Positions 1 to 7,727 of a stretch of 10,908 bases of DNA are shown here, one piece after another. Made by a program: the position numbers and the translations under genes. The stretch's first letter is position 1; each line of letters begins with the position of its first letter. The stretch lies in contig CAMWIZ010000013.1 of assembly GCA_947174455.1 (NCBI GenBank), positions 1 through 10,908 on the forward strand. The letters run 5' to 3'. Under the pieces are notes generated by a model. That model saw only the letters and a program-made list of their open reading frames with translations, was not told the origin of the DNA and searched no databases. The DNA is from an uncultured Clostridia bacterium. Its GTDB lineage: Bacteria; Bacillota; Clostridia; Oscillospirales; Acutalibacteraceae.

Positions 1-103
1 AAACTGTATGTAACCATGCGTTAAATTACGCAATCTTTTCAACAAATTTGTAATTATTTTAGATTAACAAGTTAAAGAATGTGCATTTTTAGGGGGTTTT
101 CGT

Positions 104-760
104 TTGCGAATAAGAAAAAAGAAATGGGCTGAGCCAGAGCTTTCCGTTTGTCCTTTTTTTGTGGCTGAGCCTGAAGGTCTTGCCGGACAGTGGACAGCGA
201 GGTTTAAAAAGGAACAGCCGCTGCATTTGGAGTTGGGCTGTGGCAAGGGCAGCTTTGTTGCACAAATTGCACTGAAAAATCCCGACGTCAACTATCTTGC
301 GGTTGATATTAAAAATGATATGCTCGGTGTTGGCAGACGTAATATTGTAAAGCTTTTCGGCGAAAACGACAGAGAGGTTGATAACATTCTTTTAACTGCC
401 TATAATGTGGAGCATATTGAAAAGATTATTGCACCCGCGGACAAGGTGGAGCGGATATATATAAATTTTTGCAATCCGTGGCCAAGGGGGAAGCATAACA
501 AACGCAGGCTTACTTATCCGCTCAAGCTTGAAAAATACAAGCAGTTTCTCGTTAAAGGCGGCGAAATCAGATTCAAAACAGATGATTTACCGCTGTTTAA
601 CGACAGTTTGGAATATTTTGAGCAAAGCGGCTATGAAATAATTTATAAAACAAATGATTTGCATAACAGTGACATAACAGATAATATTTTGACAGAGCAT
701 GAAATAATGTTCAGTGAACAGGGAATAAGGATAAACTATTGTGTGGCTGTGCCTAAATAA
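104..760 (+). CDS. trmB: tRNA (guanine-N7-)-methyltransferase TrmB
   Basis: Cytoplasmic SAM-dependent enzyme that makes m7G46 in the variable loop of tRNAs. The 218-residue protein has the TrmB family length. SAM motif I is LELGCGKG (42-49). The family signature appears as NFCNPWPRGKHNKRRLT (121-137), and the C-terminal TEHE...FSEQG block (197-207) matches the TrmB end. Translation starts at a TTG: AGGGGG (91-96) sits seven bases upstream and no ATG in frame gives a better fit. One oddity is that the usual Asp of the (D)PWP signature is Asn124 here. The rest of the motif is intact, so I still call a working TrmB. The next gene, a lipoprotein, starts 65 bases later on the same strand, with no clear terminator between them. 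The family call is certain from the motifs; activity with Asn124 is inference. Confidence 0.95.
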   Translation: MRIRKKKWAEPELSVCPFFVAEPEGLAGQWTARFKKEQPLHLELGCGKGSFVAQIALKNPDVNYLAVDIKNDMLGVGRRNIVKLFGENDREVDNILLTAYNVEHIEKIIAPADKVERIYINFCNPWPRGKHNKRRLTYPLKLEKYKQFLVKGGEIRFKTDDLPLFNDSLEYFEQSGYEIIYKTNDLHNSDITDNILTEHEIMFSEQGIRINYCVAVPK

Positions 761-822
761 TGCGGTTGTGCAAATTTACAAGTGTTCAGCAAGGCTAAAC
801 ACGGATTTTCCGTTTAAAGAAA

Positions 823-829
823 GAGGTGA
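823..829 (+). promoter_or_regulatory. Ribosome binding site favouring an ATT start (835)
   Basis: GAGGTGA is a seven-base match to the 16S anti-Shine-Dalgarno. The core GAGG ends at 826, which is the first base of the GTG that opens the frame, so it cannot serve that GTG. Counting from GAGG there are eight bases to ATT at 835, an ideal spacing. The in-frame protein from ATT would begin M-K-K-Q-I-I-T-L-L, a typical lipoprotein signal start. Confidence 0.55.
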
Positions 830-2139
830 GAAAGATTAAAAAACAAATAATTACTTTGCTGTCGTCACTTTTGGTGCTGGCAAGCTTTAGTGCGTGTTCT
901 TTTAATCTTCTCGATAATTCGGACGTAATGCGTCCGCCCAAGGCTACAGGCAATAAAGCTGAAATACAGGATTGTATAGAGAAAGAGGCAGGCGGCACAT
1001 ACACACTTAAATACCCCAGAAGCGGAGAATATCGCACTGCAATTATTATGAAAGACCTTACCGGTGACGGCGAGGAGGAATCTGTTGCTTTGTACCGTGG
1101 CAGCAACAAAACATCGGGGATTAACGTATCTATACTTGATGAGGTTGACGGCTCATGGAGAACACTGGCAACATTTTCGGATACGTCCGCAGAGATTGAC
1201 AGAGTTTTTTTCTGTGATATTAACGGTGACGGCAAGGACGAGGTGCTTGTTGGTTGGGGAAATTACGGCGTTTTGCCTGCAAAGCTTACTGCATATATCA
1301 ATATAAACGGTGAATACAAGGAAACAAAGGTTGAACAGGCGTATACTGACATTGCGGTCGGTAATTTTACAGGCAGTAAGAGCGAGAATGTAATACTCCT
1401 TACTCTTGGAAGTGCAGACAAGACTGCCAAGGCCTCGCTTGTCACAATGAATGACCAAAAAGATGCCTTGAAAATTGCCTCATCTGTTGAAATGAGAGGC
1501 GATGTGGTGGAGTTCAGCTCTGTTACAGCAGGATATATAGACAAGGATACATACGGTGTTGTTGCAGACGGTATAGCGGCAAACAATTTTTGTATTACTC
1601 AGGTGTTGTATGTGGATAAGTCCGCAGGCATAAGGAATGCCTTTGGCGGTGCAGATACTCTAAAACGTCAGTCAGGACTTGACAGCATGGATATAAATCT
1701 TGACGGTATTATAGAGGTACCAACCTACGAACATTTAAAAAATGATGATCCATCAAACAATGATGGCGGTACGGATTACGTTTACTGGAATACGGTGGAT
1801 GTAAGTAAAAAAAGCCTGAATCCAAGTTATTATACCGTAATTAACGAGTCGGGCGGATATATGCTTGCACTGGACAAGGAATGGCTGAGTACCATGACGG
1901 CAATTACCGACAATGCCGGCAGAACTACGCTGTACAGCAAAGGTACTGATGAAGAACCCAACCAAAAGGAATTGCTGGCGGTTGAGGTATTCACAGATGC
2001 ACAGTGGCATGATTTTGATGATAAACAGTCATACAATGAAATAACAACAGTGAACGGAGTTCACTTTGTTGCAAAGATTACCGATTCACAAAGATTTACG
2101 GCGGAAAGCGTTAATGAGCGTTTTAAACTTATTCGTTAG
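826..2139 (+). CDS. Secreted lipoprotein with FG-GAP/VCBS-like repeats
   Basis: I do not recognise a named gene. Residues 1-24 form a lipoprotein signal peptide: basic start (RKIKK), hydrophobic core (8-20) and lipobox FSAC with Cys24, so the mature protein should be diacylated and anchored outside the membrane. Four blocks resemble calcium-binding FG-GAP/VCBS blades: DLTGDGEEE (77-85), DINGDGKDE (131-139), a degenerate GNFTGSKSE (179-187) and DINLDGIIE (289-297). They suggest a partial beta-propeller. Residues 330-437 lack such motifs and may be a separate beta-rich domain. Coordinates use the GTG that opens the frame (437 residues), but the ribosome binding site fits an ATT at 835 better (434 residues). 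It lies upstream of a two-component pair across a 270-base gap, so a link to envelope sensing is possible but unproven. No enzymatic residues are evident. Confidence 0.85.
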   Translation: MRKIKKQIITLLSSLLVLASFSACSFNLLDNSDVMRPPKATGNKAEIQDCIEKEAGGTYTLKYPRSGEYRTAIIMKDLTGDGEEESVALYRGSNKTSGINVSILDEVDGSWRTLATFSDTSAEIDRVFFCDINGDGKDEVLVGWGNYGVLPAKLTAYININGEYKETKVEQAYTDIAVGNFTGSKSENVILLTLGSADKTAKASLVTMNDQKDALKIASSVEMRGDVVEFSSVTAGYIDKDTYGVVADGIAANNFCITQVLYVDKSAGIRNAFGGADTLKRQSGLDSMDINLDGIIEVPTYEHLKNDDPSNNDGGTDYVYWNTVDVSKKSLNPSYYTVINESGGYMLALDKEWLSTMTAITDNAGRTTLYSKGTDEEPNQKELLAVEVFTDAQWHDFDDKQSYNEITTVNGVHFVAKITDSQRFTAESVNERFKLIR

Positions 2140-2409
2140 GAACTTTGATTTTATCGGATAAAAAGGATTTATTGGTTTTTCAGTTGTTATTATTATATTT
2201 TACGGCATTGTAGTACGGTTACATTAACAGGTGTGCAGTCGTGTTTTCGGTAGATTATGAAAAAATCGCAGGGGAATACAAGGTGTATGTTAAGGTTTTT
2301 AGGTGCAGTATGCCGATAAGTATTCAAACAAAGTGTTAAAGTGTGTTATTTTTTTAAGGTTAAGACAATAACGTTCATATATTATAAAGGTTCGGACAGG
2401 AGGACAATT
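2140..2409 (+). other. Intergenic leader before the two-component genes
   Basis: This is 270 bases of AT-rich sequence without a credible gene. A weak promoter candidate is TTGGTT (2172-2177) with TATATT (2194-2199) at 16-base spacing. A second AT-rich stretch (2378-2388) could hold a -10 box but lacks a good -35. No GC-rich terminator hairpin follows the lipoprotein stop; only an AT palindrome (2149-2163) is present. Short frames such as ATG 2256 (20 codons) lack ribosome binding sites. The region probably carries the promoter of the response regulator. Confidence 0.4.
2398..2403 (+). promoter_or_regulatory. Ribosome binding site setting the regulator start
   Basis: A perfect AGGAGG lies six bases before ATG 2410. 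It rules out the GTG at 2341 that opens the frame, whose extra 23 residues do not look like a receiver domain. Confidence 0.9.
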
Positions 2410-3111
2410 ATGAAAAAGATATTGGTGTGTGAGGATGAGTCCGTTATTCGTGATTTTGTGGTAATCAATCTCACCAGAGCAGGCTATGATGTAGTAGAGG
2501 CAGACTGCGGGGAAACCGCACTTGCAAAGTATGACGAGCATAACGGTGACTTTGACGTTGCTATACTTGACGTTATGATGCCGGGTATGGATGGATTTTC
2601 CGTATGCAAGGAGCTTAGAGCCAAGAACGGCGGTTTGGGAATAATTATGCTCACCGCAAGAACACAGGAAATGGACAAGGTTACAGGTCTTATGCTTGGT
2701 GCGGACGACTATGTAACGAAGCCGTTCAGTCCGTCCGAGCTTGTGGCAAGGGTAGACGCACTGTACAGACGTGTTTCACTTGCCAAAGCAAATATTGAGA
2801 GCAATTTCAAGGAAGAAATAAAGTCGGGGGACTTTGTTCTTAACCTCAGAAACAGGGCCTTAATGAAGAACGGCAAGATGATTGAGCTTACACAGGTTGA
2901 GTTTCAAATTATGGAATATTTCTTCTCCAATCCGGGTGCGGCACTTGACAGAACAGACATACTCAACCATGTTTGGGGTGAGGCATATGTCGGTGAAGAA
3001 AAGATTGTTGATGTAAACATAAGGCGTCTGCGTATGAAGGTGGAGGACGAACCGTCCAATCCAAAATATATAGTTACGGTCTGGGGTCTTGGCTATAAGT
3101 GGGACGCATAA
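2410..3111 (+). CDS. OmpR/PhoP-family response regulator
   Basis: DNA-binding transcription regulator, 233 residues from ATG 2410, which is the usual OmpR-family length. The N-terminal receiver domain (about 3-118) has the acidic pair Glu8/Asp9, phospho-acceptor Asp54 in ILDVMMPG, switch Thr82 in LTA and Lys104 in VTKPF. The C-terminal winged helix (about 138-232) has the DILNHVWG recognition region (183-190), the DVNIRRLR helix (201-208) and the closing VTVWGLGYKW. The Trp in place of the commoner Arg-Gly of that wing motif is something I associate with clostridial members of the family. The cognate kinase follows 33 bases later. Target genes cannot be read from sequence; autoregulation or control of the neighbouring lipoprotein is an inference from position only. 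I do not assign a symbol because PhoP, WalR, ResD and others share these features. Confidence 0.95.
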   Translation: MKKILVCEDESVIRDFVVINLTRAGYDVVEADCGETALAKYDEHNGDFDVAILDVMMPGMDGFSVCKELRAKNGGLGIIMLTARTQEMDKVTGLMLGADDYVTKPFSPSELVARVDALYRRVSLAKANIESNFKEEIKSGDFVLNLRNRALMKNGKMIELTQVEFQIMEYFFSNPGAALDRTDILNHVWGEAYVGEEKIVDVNIRRLRMKVEDEPSNPKYIVTVWGLGYKWDA

Positions 3112-3133
3112 TGAAAAAACAGCAGGCTTTGAA

Positions 3134-3140
3134 GGGGAGG
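3134..3140 (+). promoter_or_regulatory. Ribosome binding site of the kinase (TTG start)
   Basis: GGGGAGG lies four bases before TTG 3145 and seven before a second in-frame TTG at 3148. Spacing favours the second, a one-residue difference. There is no in-frame ATG or GTG nearby. Confidence 0.7.
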
Positions 3141-3144
3141 GTGT

Positions 3145-4575
3145 TTGTTGGTTAAGGGTATAACTAAAAGATGGCTGATAAACAACCTTGGTGTAACAAT
3201 AGTTTTTCTTGTTCTGCTTATTTTTGCCCTATCGTTCACGGTGAGAATGTACCATTATGATGGTATAAAAAATACAATCACCGAAAAGGGCGAGGAGGCG
3301 GTACACTCCCTGACAGGATTGGCAGCAGATGAGAAAAACAGCATTGATTCGGCTTTGCGGGAGTATATTGAGAACTTCAGCGATAAAGAGAGCATGGAGC
3401 TTATGGTTATAGATGACAGCGGCAGTGTTGTTATGACGTCCACAGGATTTGAACCCGACCGTTCGCAGGAAATGCCCGACTATCAACAGGCAAAAAATTC
3501 AGACACAGGCAGTTCTGTGTGGACGGGGACGCTTAATTCCGGCGAAAAGGTTATGGCACATACAAGAATAATTTACGATTCAGACGGCAGGTTTGTTGCG
3601 GCACTCCGGTATGTTGTTTCACTGTCTATATCCGATAAGCGTATATTTATTTCAATAATAGTAATGACGGCGATAGCTTCGCTTTTTCTGTTGTTCTTTG
3701 TAGTTTCGGGACTTTACTTTATCGGAAGTATTGTACGTCCCGTTAGAGAACTTAGTGCAACCGCAAAACGAATTGCACAGGGTGACTTTGAAACAAGAGT
3801 AACAAAAATGCACGACGATGAAATCGGTGACCTTGCAGACAGCATCAACTACATGGCAGAGGAGATAAAGGCGTCAGACCGAATGAAGAACGACTTCATT
3901 TCTTCAGTGTCGCACGAACTGAGAACACCGCTTACAGCAATTAAAGGCTGGGCGGAAACCATGTCGCTCGGCGGTGAACCTGACTCCGTTACCATGAATA
4001 AGGGTTTGAGTGTAATTGTAAATGAAACTGAGCGTCTTACAGGAATAGTTGAGGAGCTGCTCGACTTCTCTCGTATTCAGAACGGCAGAATGGTTCTTGT
4101 TATGGACAAAATTGATCTTTTGGCGGAGCTTGACGAGGCTATATATATGCTTAGGGAAAGAGCGGTCAGTGAGAAAAAGCACTTGTTGTACGATGAACCC
4201 GACCAAGCGTCACCGGTGTTGGGTGACAAGAACAGACTTAGACAGGTGTTTATAAATATTATAGACAATGCACTGAAGTACACTCCGGAGGACGGTGTAA
4301 TCGGTATTCAGGTTACAGAGGACGACGAAATGCTCAAGGTTATAATCAGCGACACAGGCTGCGGTATTGCACCTGAGGATTTGCCGAGAATAAGGGATAA
4401 GTTCTACAAGGCGAATCAGACAGTCAGAGGCAGTGGTATAGGGCTTGCGGTTGCGGACGAAATTATGACATTGCACAAGGGTGCGTTGGATATAGACAGT
4501 GTTGAGGGTGTGGGAACAACGGTTACAATTAGTATTCCGCTGTTGGACAGTGATGACGAGGAGCTGCTTAAATAA
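3145..4575 (+). CDS. HAMP-domain sensor histidine kinase
   Basis: Membrane sensor kinase, 476 residues, partner of the response regulator just upstream. TM1 is about 14-33, followed by an extracytoplasmic sensor region of about 130 residues (34-166), TM2 at about 167-192 and a HAMP linker (193-245). The HisKA domain carries phospho-acceptor His257 in SSVSHELRTPLTAIKGW. The ATPase domain shows the N box NIIDNALKYT (Asn375), G1 DTGCGIAP (403-410), an F box around KFYKA (419-423) and G2 GSGIGLAV (429-436), so all catalytic boxes are intact. The architecture matches PhoR/WalK/ResE-like kinases but lacks an evident PAS domain after HAMP. The extracellular domain may be Cache- or PAS-like, which sequence alone cannot settle, so the signal is unknown. 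The start is a TTG (3145 or 3148). The stop is 21 bases before yqhQ, suggesting one transcript. Confidence 0.95.
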   Translation: MLVKGITKRWLINNLGVTIVFLVLLIFALSFTVRMYHYDGIKNTITEKGEEAVHSLTGLAADEKNSIDSALREYIENFSDKESMELMVIDDSGSVVMTSTGFEPDRSQEMPDYQQAKNSDTGSSVWTGTLNSGEKVMAHTRIIYDSDGRFVAALRYVVSLSISDKRIFISIIVMTAIASLFLLFFVVSGLYFIGSIVRPVRELSATAKRIAQGDFETRVTKMHDDEIGDLADSINYMAEEIKASDRMKNDFISSVSHELRTPLTAIKGWAETMSLGGEPDSVTMNKGLSVIVNETERLTGIVEELLDFSRIQNGRMVLVMDKIDLLAELDEAIYMLRERAVSEKKHLLYDEPDQASPVLGDKNRLRQVFINIIDNALKYTPEDGVIGIQVTEDDEMLKVIISDTGCGIAPEDLPRIRDKFYKANQTVRGSGIGLAVADEIMTLHKGALDIDSVEGVGTTVTISIPLLDSDDEELLK

Positions 4576-4596
4576 ACTACAGAAAAGAGAAATATT

Positions 4597-5550
4597 ATGG
4601 CTGAACAGACAAAAATAAAAACATCTATCGGCGGTTCTGCACTTATAGAAGGCATCATGATGCGTGGGCCAAAACGCACCACTGTTGCAGTGCGAATGGA
4701 GGATAAGTCAATCTACACTGAGGACATTGAGTTTAAAGGACTTGCAAGCAAATGCAAGATTTTTAGACTGCCTTTTGTCAGAGGTATAGCGTCACTTATC
4801 GACTCAATGCGCCTTAGTATGAAATGCCTTATGCTCTCAGCAGACAAGGCTATTGAGGGTGCAGGCGATGAGGAAGAACCGTCTAAGTTTGAAAAGTGGC
4901 TTATGGATAAGTTCGGTGACAAAATTTACAATGTAATTATGGTTTTTGCGTCAATATTGGGAATAGCATTGGCAATAGGACTTTTCTTTGTGTTCCCGAC
5001 CTTTTTATTTAACCTGATTGCAAAGGCGGCACCCGTATTTCAGGAAGGCACCTTGTGGAGGAGCGTTTTTGAGGGTATACTGAAGATAGTTATGTTCCTG
5101 TGCTATGTTTGGATTTGTTCACGTACCCCTGACATGAAGCGTGTGTTTATGTACCACGGGGCAGAGCATAAGACTATTTTCTGTTACGAAAACCTGGAAG
5201 AGCTTACCGTTGAAAACGTTCGTAAGTACAAGCGTTTTCACCCACGCTGCGGTACAAGCTTTATGGTAATTATGCTGATTGTGGGAATCTTTATCGGGTT
5301 GTTTATCACAGAAACCAATCCGCTGTTAAGGGGAATAATAAAGATTCTGCTTTTGCCTGTTTCCTGCGGAATCGGTTATGAGCTTATTAAAATCTGCGGA
5401 AAATACGACAATGCTTTTACACGTATTGTTGCCGCACCGGGACTTTGGGCACAGAGAATTACAACAATAGAGCCTGATGACAGCATGATTGAGATTGCCA
5501 TTGCGGCAATAAAACCTGTTATTCCCGAAAACGGTGAGGACAGAATTTAA
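4597..5550 (+). CDS. yqhQ: DUF1385 membrane protein, YqhQ-like
   Basis: Polytopic membrane protein of 317 residues in the DUF1385/YqhQ family, whose biochemical role I cannot state with confidence. The N terminus has the family signature IGGSALIEGIMMRGPK (11-26). Hydrophobic spans lie at about 111-142 (possibly two passes), 155-174, 222-239 and 245-266. Two conserved polar motifs, YHGAEHK (186-192) and HPRCGTSF (215-222), are rich in His, Glu and Cys and look like a metal or cofactor site; this is inference. The ribosome binding site is weak (purine-rich AAAAGAGAA upstream of ATG 4597), consistent with translation following the kinase gene 21 bases upstream. prmC follows after 15 bases. In many Clostridia yqhQ sits between rpmE and prmC-prfA; here the prmC link is kept but the upstream neighbour is a two-component pair. 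Confidence 0.92.
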   Translation: MAEQTKIKTSIGGSALIEGIMMRGPKRTTVAVRMEDKSIYTEDIEFKGLASKCKIFRLPFVRGIASLIDSMRLSMKCLMLSADKAIEGAGDEEEPSKFEKWLMDKFGDKIYNVIMVFASILGIALAIGLFFVFPTFLFNLIAKAAPVFQEGTLWRSVFEGILKIVMFLCYVWICSRTPDMKRVFMYHGAEHKTIFCYENLEELTVENVRKYKRFHPRCGTSFMVIMLIVGIFIGLFITETNPLLRGIIKILLLPVSCGIGYELIKICGKYDNAFTRIVAAPGLWAQRITTIEPDDSMIEIAIAAIKPVIPENGEDRI

Positions 5551-5565
5551 AAGGATATAATTTAT

Positions 5566-6444
5566 ATGAATAACGAAGCTTTGACAGACTGCACACTTGG
5601 CGAAATTTATCGCCACGGTGCAAGGCTTCTTCGTGAAGCAAATATAGAGGACTACTCATACGACGCATTGTGTCTTATGGAGCATTTTTTCTCTGTTGAC
5701 AGAGCGGGGCTGATTCTGCACGGTGACAGGGCGGCAGAGCCTGAAAGCCGTGCAGATTTTTTTTCTGCAATCCAACAGAGGTTACAGGGCAGACCCTTGC
5801 AGTACATAATCGGTATATGGAGCTTTATGGATTTTGATTTCTATATCGGTGAGGGTGTGCTTATTCCAAGGGAGGATACGGAAACAGCGGTTAATTCCGC
5901 TGTTGATTATCTTAAATCATTAAATATAGCTAGACCAAGAGTTATAGATCTCTGTTCGGGAAGCGGTGCTATTGCTATTGCCATAGCAAAGCTTGTTCCG
6001 CAGTGTGAGGTAACAGCCGTGGAGCTTTCCGATAAGGCGGCAGAGTATCTGCACAGGAATGTAATTCTAAATTCTGCCGATAACGTCACACTTTTAAGGG
6101 GTGACGTTGAAGTGCTTTATAATGAATTTTCCGATGAGGAATTCGACCTTATAATATCCAATCCGCCGTATATAGAAACCAATGTCATAGATACACTGCA
6201 GCAGGAACTGAAATATGAACCTCGCATGGCACTTGACGGCGGTAGGGACGGCTTGTATTTTTACAGAATCATAACCGAATTGTGGCACAGTAAACTAAAA
6301 CACGGCGGAATGCTTGTGTATGAAATAGGAGAAAATCAGTATAAGTCTGTAAGTGAACTGCTGAAAAGATACGGCTTTGGCAATATTTTCTATAAGCTTG
6401 ATGTGCAGAATATAAAACGGGCAGTCGGCGGTATACGGTTGTGA
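5566..6444 (+). CDS. prmC: Peptide chain release factor N5-glutamine methyltransferase
   Basis: Cytoplasmic SAM-dependent enzyme that methylates the Gln of the GGQ motif in release factors RF1 and RF2 and so improves translation termination. The 292 residues match the family length. An N-terminal helical domain (about 1-75) precedes the connecting block GRPLQYIIG...VLIPREDTE (75-106). The SAM motif is VIDLCSGSGAIAIAIA (126-141), and the catalytic NPPY (199-202) binds the substrate glutamine. LALDGG-like MALDGGRDGL (221-230) is also typical of the family. AAGGA (5551-5555) lies ten bases before ATG 5566. The gene follows yqhQ by 15 bases. It usually precedes prfA in Clostridia, but here recA comes next with its own promoter, so this seems to be the end of the transcription unit. 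Confidence 0.95.
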   Translation: MNNEALTDCTLGEIYRHGARLLREANIEDYSYDALCLMEHFFSVDRAGLILHGDRAAEPESRADFFSAIQQRLQGRPLQYIIGIWSFMDFDFYIGEGVLIPREDTETAVNSAVDYLKSLNIARPRVIDLCSGSGAIAIAIAKLVPQCEVTAVELSDKAAEYLHRNVILNSADNVTLLRGDVEVLYNEFSDEEFDLIISNPPYIETNVIDTLQQELKYEPRMALDGGRDGLYFYRIITELWHSKLKHGGMLVYEIGENQYKSVSELLKRYGFGNIFYKLDVQNIKRAVGGIRL

Positions 6445-6469
6445 CAAACTGACTATTTCTATTTTTATA

Positions 6470-6498
6470 TTGATTTTTGGATAATAAAGAAATATAAT
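6470..6498 (+). promoter_or_regulatory. Sigma-A-type promoter of recA
   Basis: TTGATT (6470-6475) and TATAAT (6493-6498) are separated by 17 bases, a near-consensus housekeeping promoter. Transcription should begin near 6505, leaving a leader of about 59 bases before ATG 6564. I found no GAAC-N4-GTTC element (the Gram-positive LexA site) in 6445-6563. Confidence 0.75.
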
Positions 6499-6563
6499 AG
6501 ACGTTGGAGATTAGATTATTTTTACATACTTACAACGATATAAAACGAAAGGGTTTGAAATAA

Positions 6564-7727
6564 ATGGCACTTGATAAGCAAAAGGCTTTGGACACTGCGT
6601 TGTCTCAGATTGAAAAACAGTTTGGTAAAGGTGCGGTTATGCGTCTTGGTCAAACCACCACAATGAAGGTTGACAGCATTTCCACGGGTTCGCTTTCGCT
6701 TGATATAGCACTGGGTATAGGCGGTTTGCCGAGGGGAAGAATTATTGAGATGTTCGGACCTGAAAGCTCAGGTAAAACAACGGTTGCACTGCACTGTGTT
6801 TCGCAGGCACAAAAGGCAGGCGGTATAGCTGCTTTTATTGATGTTGAGCATGCACTTGACCCTGTGTATGCCGCTGCTCTCGGTGTGGATATAGACTCTC
6901 TGCTTGTTTCTCAGCCTGACACGGGTGAGCAGGCATTGGAAATTACGGAGGCACTGGTTCGTTCCGGTGCTATTGATATCATTGTAGTTGACTCCGTTGC
7001 TGCACTTGTTCCAAAGGCGGAGATTGAGGGTGAAATGGGCGACTCCCATGTCGGTCTACAGGCTCGTCTTATGTCACAGGCACTCAGAAAGCTGACAGGT
7101 GCTATTTCAAAAAGTAACTGTGTGGCTATATTTATCAACCAGCTTAGAGAAAAGGTCGGTGTAATGTTTGGCAGTCCTGAGGTTACTCCGGGTGGACGTG
7201 CACTTAAATTCTACTCATCGGTTCGTATTGACATACGAAAGGTGGAATCTCTTAAAGTAAACGGTGAGTTGATTGGCTCACACACAAGAGCAAAGGTTGT
7301 TAAAAACAAAATTGCACCTCCGTTTAGAGAAGCCGAGTTCGACATTATGTACGGAAAGGGTATTTCCTATGAGGGCGAGATTGTGGACTTGGGTGTACTT
7401 GCCGAGGTTATACAAAAGTCCGGTGCGTGGTTTAGCTACGGCGACAGACGTCTGGCACAGGGACGTGACAATGTAAAGGAGCTTTTCAAAAACGAGCCTG
7501 AGCTTGTTGAGGAGATTAAGGCTAAAATTTACGAGAATGTAGACAAGATATTTACTAAACCCGCAAAAACCAAGGGCGGAGTAAAGGGAAAGTCCAAAAA
7601 GGACGCTAAGGCTGCGGCACTGGCAGAGGCAGAAGAAAGAGAGAGAGAGGCGGCAGAGTCTGAGGAAATGACACAGTCTGAGAGTGTCGCCGCAGATGAA
7701 AACATAGATATAATGGTTGAGGATTGA
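6564..7727 (+). CDS. recA: Recombinase RecA
   Basis: DNA-dependent ATPase that forms filaments on single-stranded DNA, drives strand exchange and acts as co-protease for LexA. The 387 residues begin [20 protein letters not shown], a classic RecA start. Walker A is GPESSGKTT (65-73, Lys71), Walker B is IDIIVVDS (137-144, Asp143), and the L2/DNA-binding region spans [13 protein letters not shown]...[10 protein letters not shown] (191-217). The core ends near 332. The tail (333-387) is longer than in E. coli and two-part: a Lys/Ala-rich segment (333-351) then a Glu-rich segment (354-387), in keeping with the usual autoregulatory acidic tail. AAAGGG (6548-6553) is ten bases before the ATG. The stop codon overlaps the recX start, so the two are translated together. 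Transcription comes from the promoter at 6470-6498. Confidence 0.99.
   Translation: MALDKQKALDTALSQIEKQFGKGAVMRLGQTTTMKVDSISTGSLSLDIALGIGGLPRGRIIEMFGPESSGKTTVALHCVSQAQKAGGIAAFIDVEHALDPVYAAALGVDIDSLLVSQPDTGEQALEITEALVRSGAIDIIVVDSVAALVPKAEIEGEMGDSHVGLQARLMSQALRKLTGAISKSNCVAIFINQLREKVGVMFGSPEVTPGGRALKFYSSVRIDIRKVESLKVNGELIGSHTRAKVVKNKIAPPFREAEFDIMYGKGISYEGEIVDLGVLAEVIQKSGAWFSYGDRRLAQGRDNVKELFKNEPELVEEIKAKIYENVDKIFTKPAKTKGGVKGKSKKDAKAAALAEAEEREREAAESEEMTQSESVAADENIDIMVED

Noticed and set aside
48..80. Promoter before trmB (TTGTAA with an AT-rich -10 near 73)
   Set aside because: Spacing near 19 and a poor -10; too weak to list.
2256..2318. 20-codon frame in the lipoprotein-regulator gap
   Set aside because: No Shine-Dalgarno and no recognisable peptide character.
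2341..2409. N-terminal extension of the response regulator from GTG 2341
   Set aside because: The AGGAGG before ATG 2410 and the receiver-domain start MKKILVCEDE show the real start; the extension has no match to the family.
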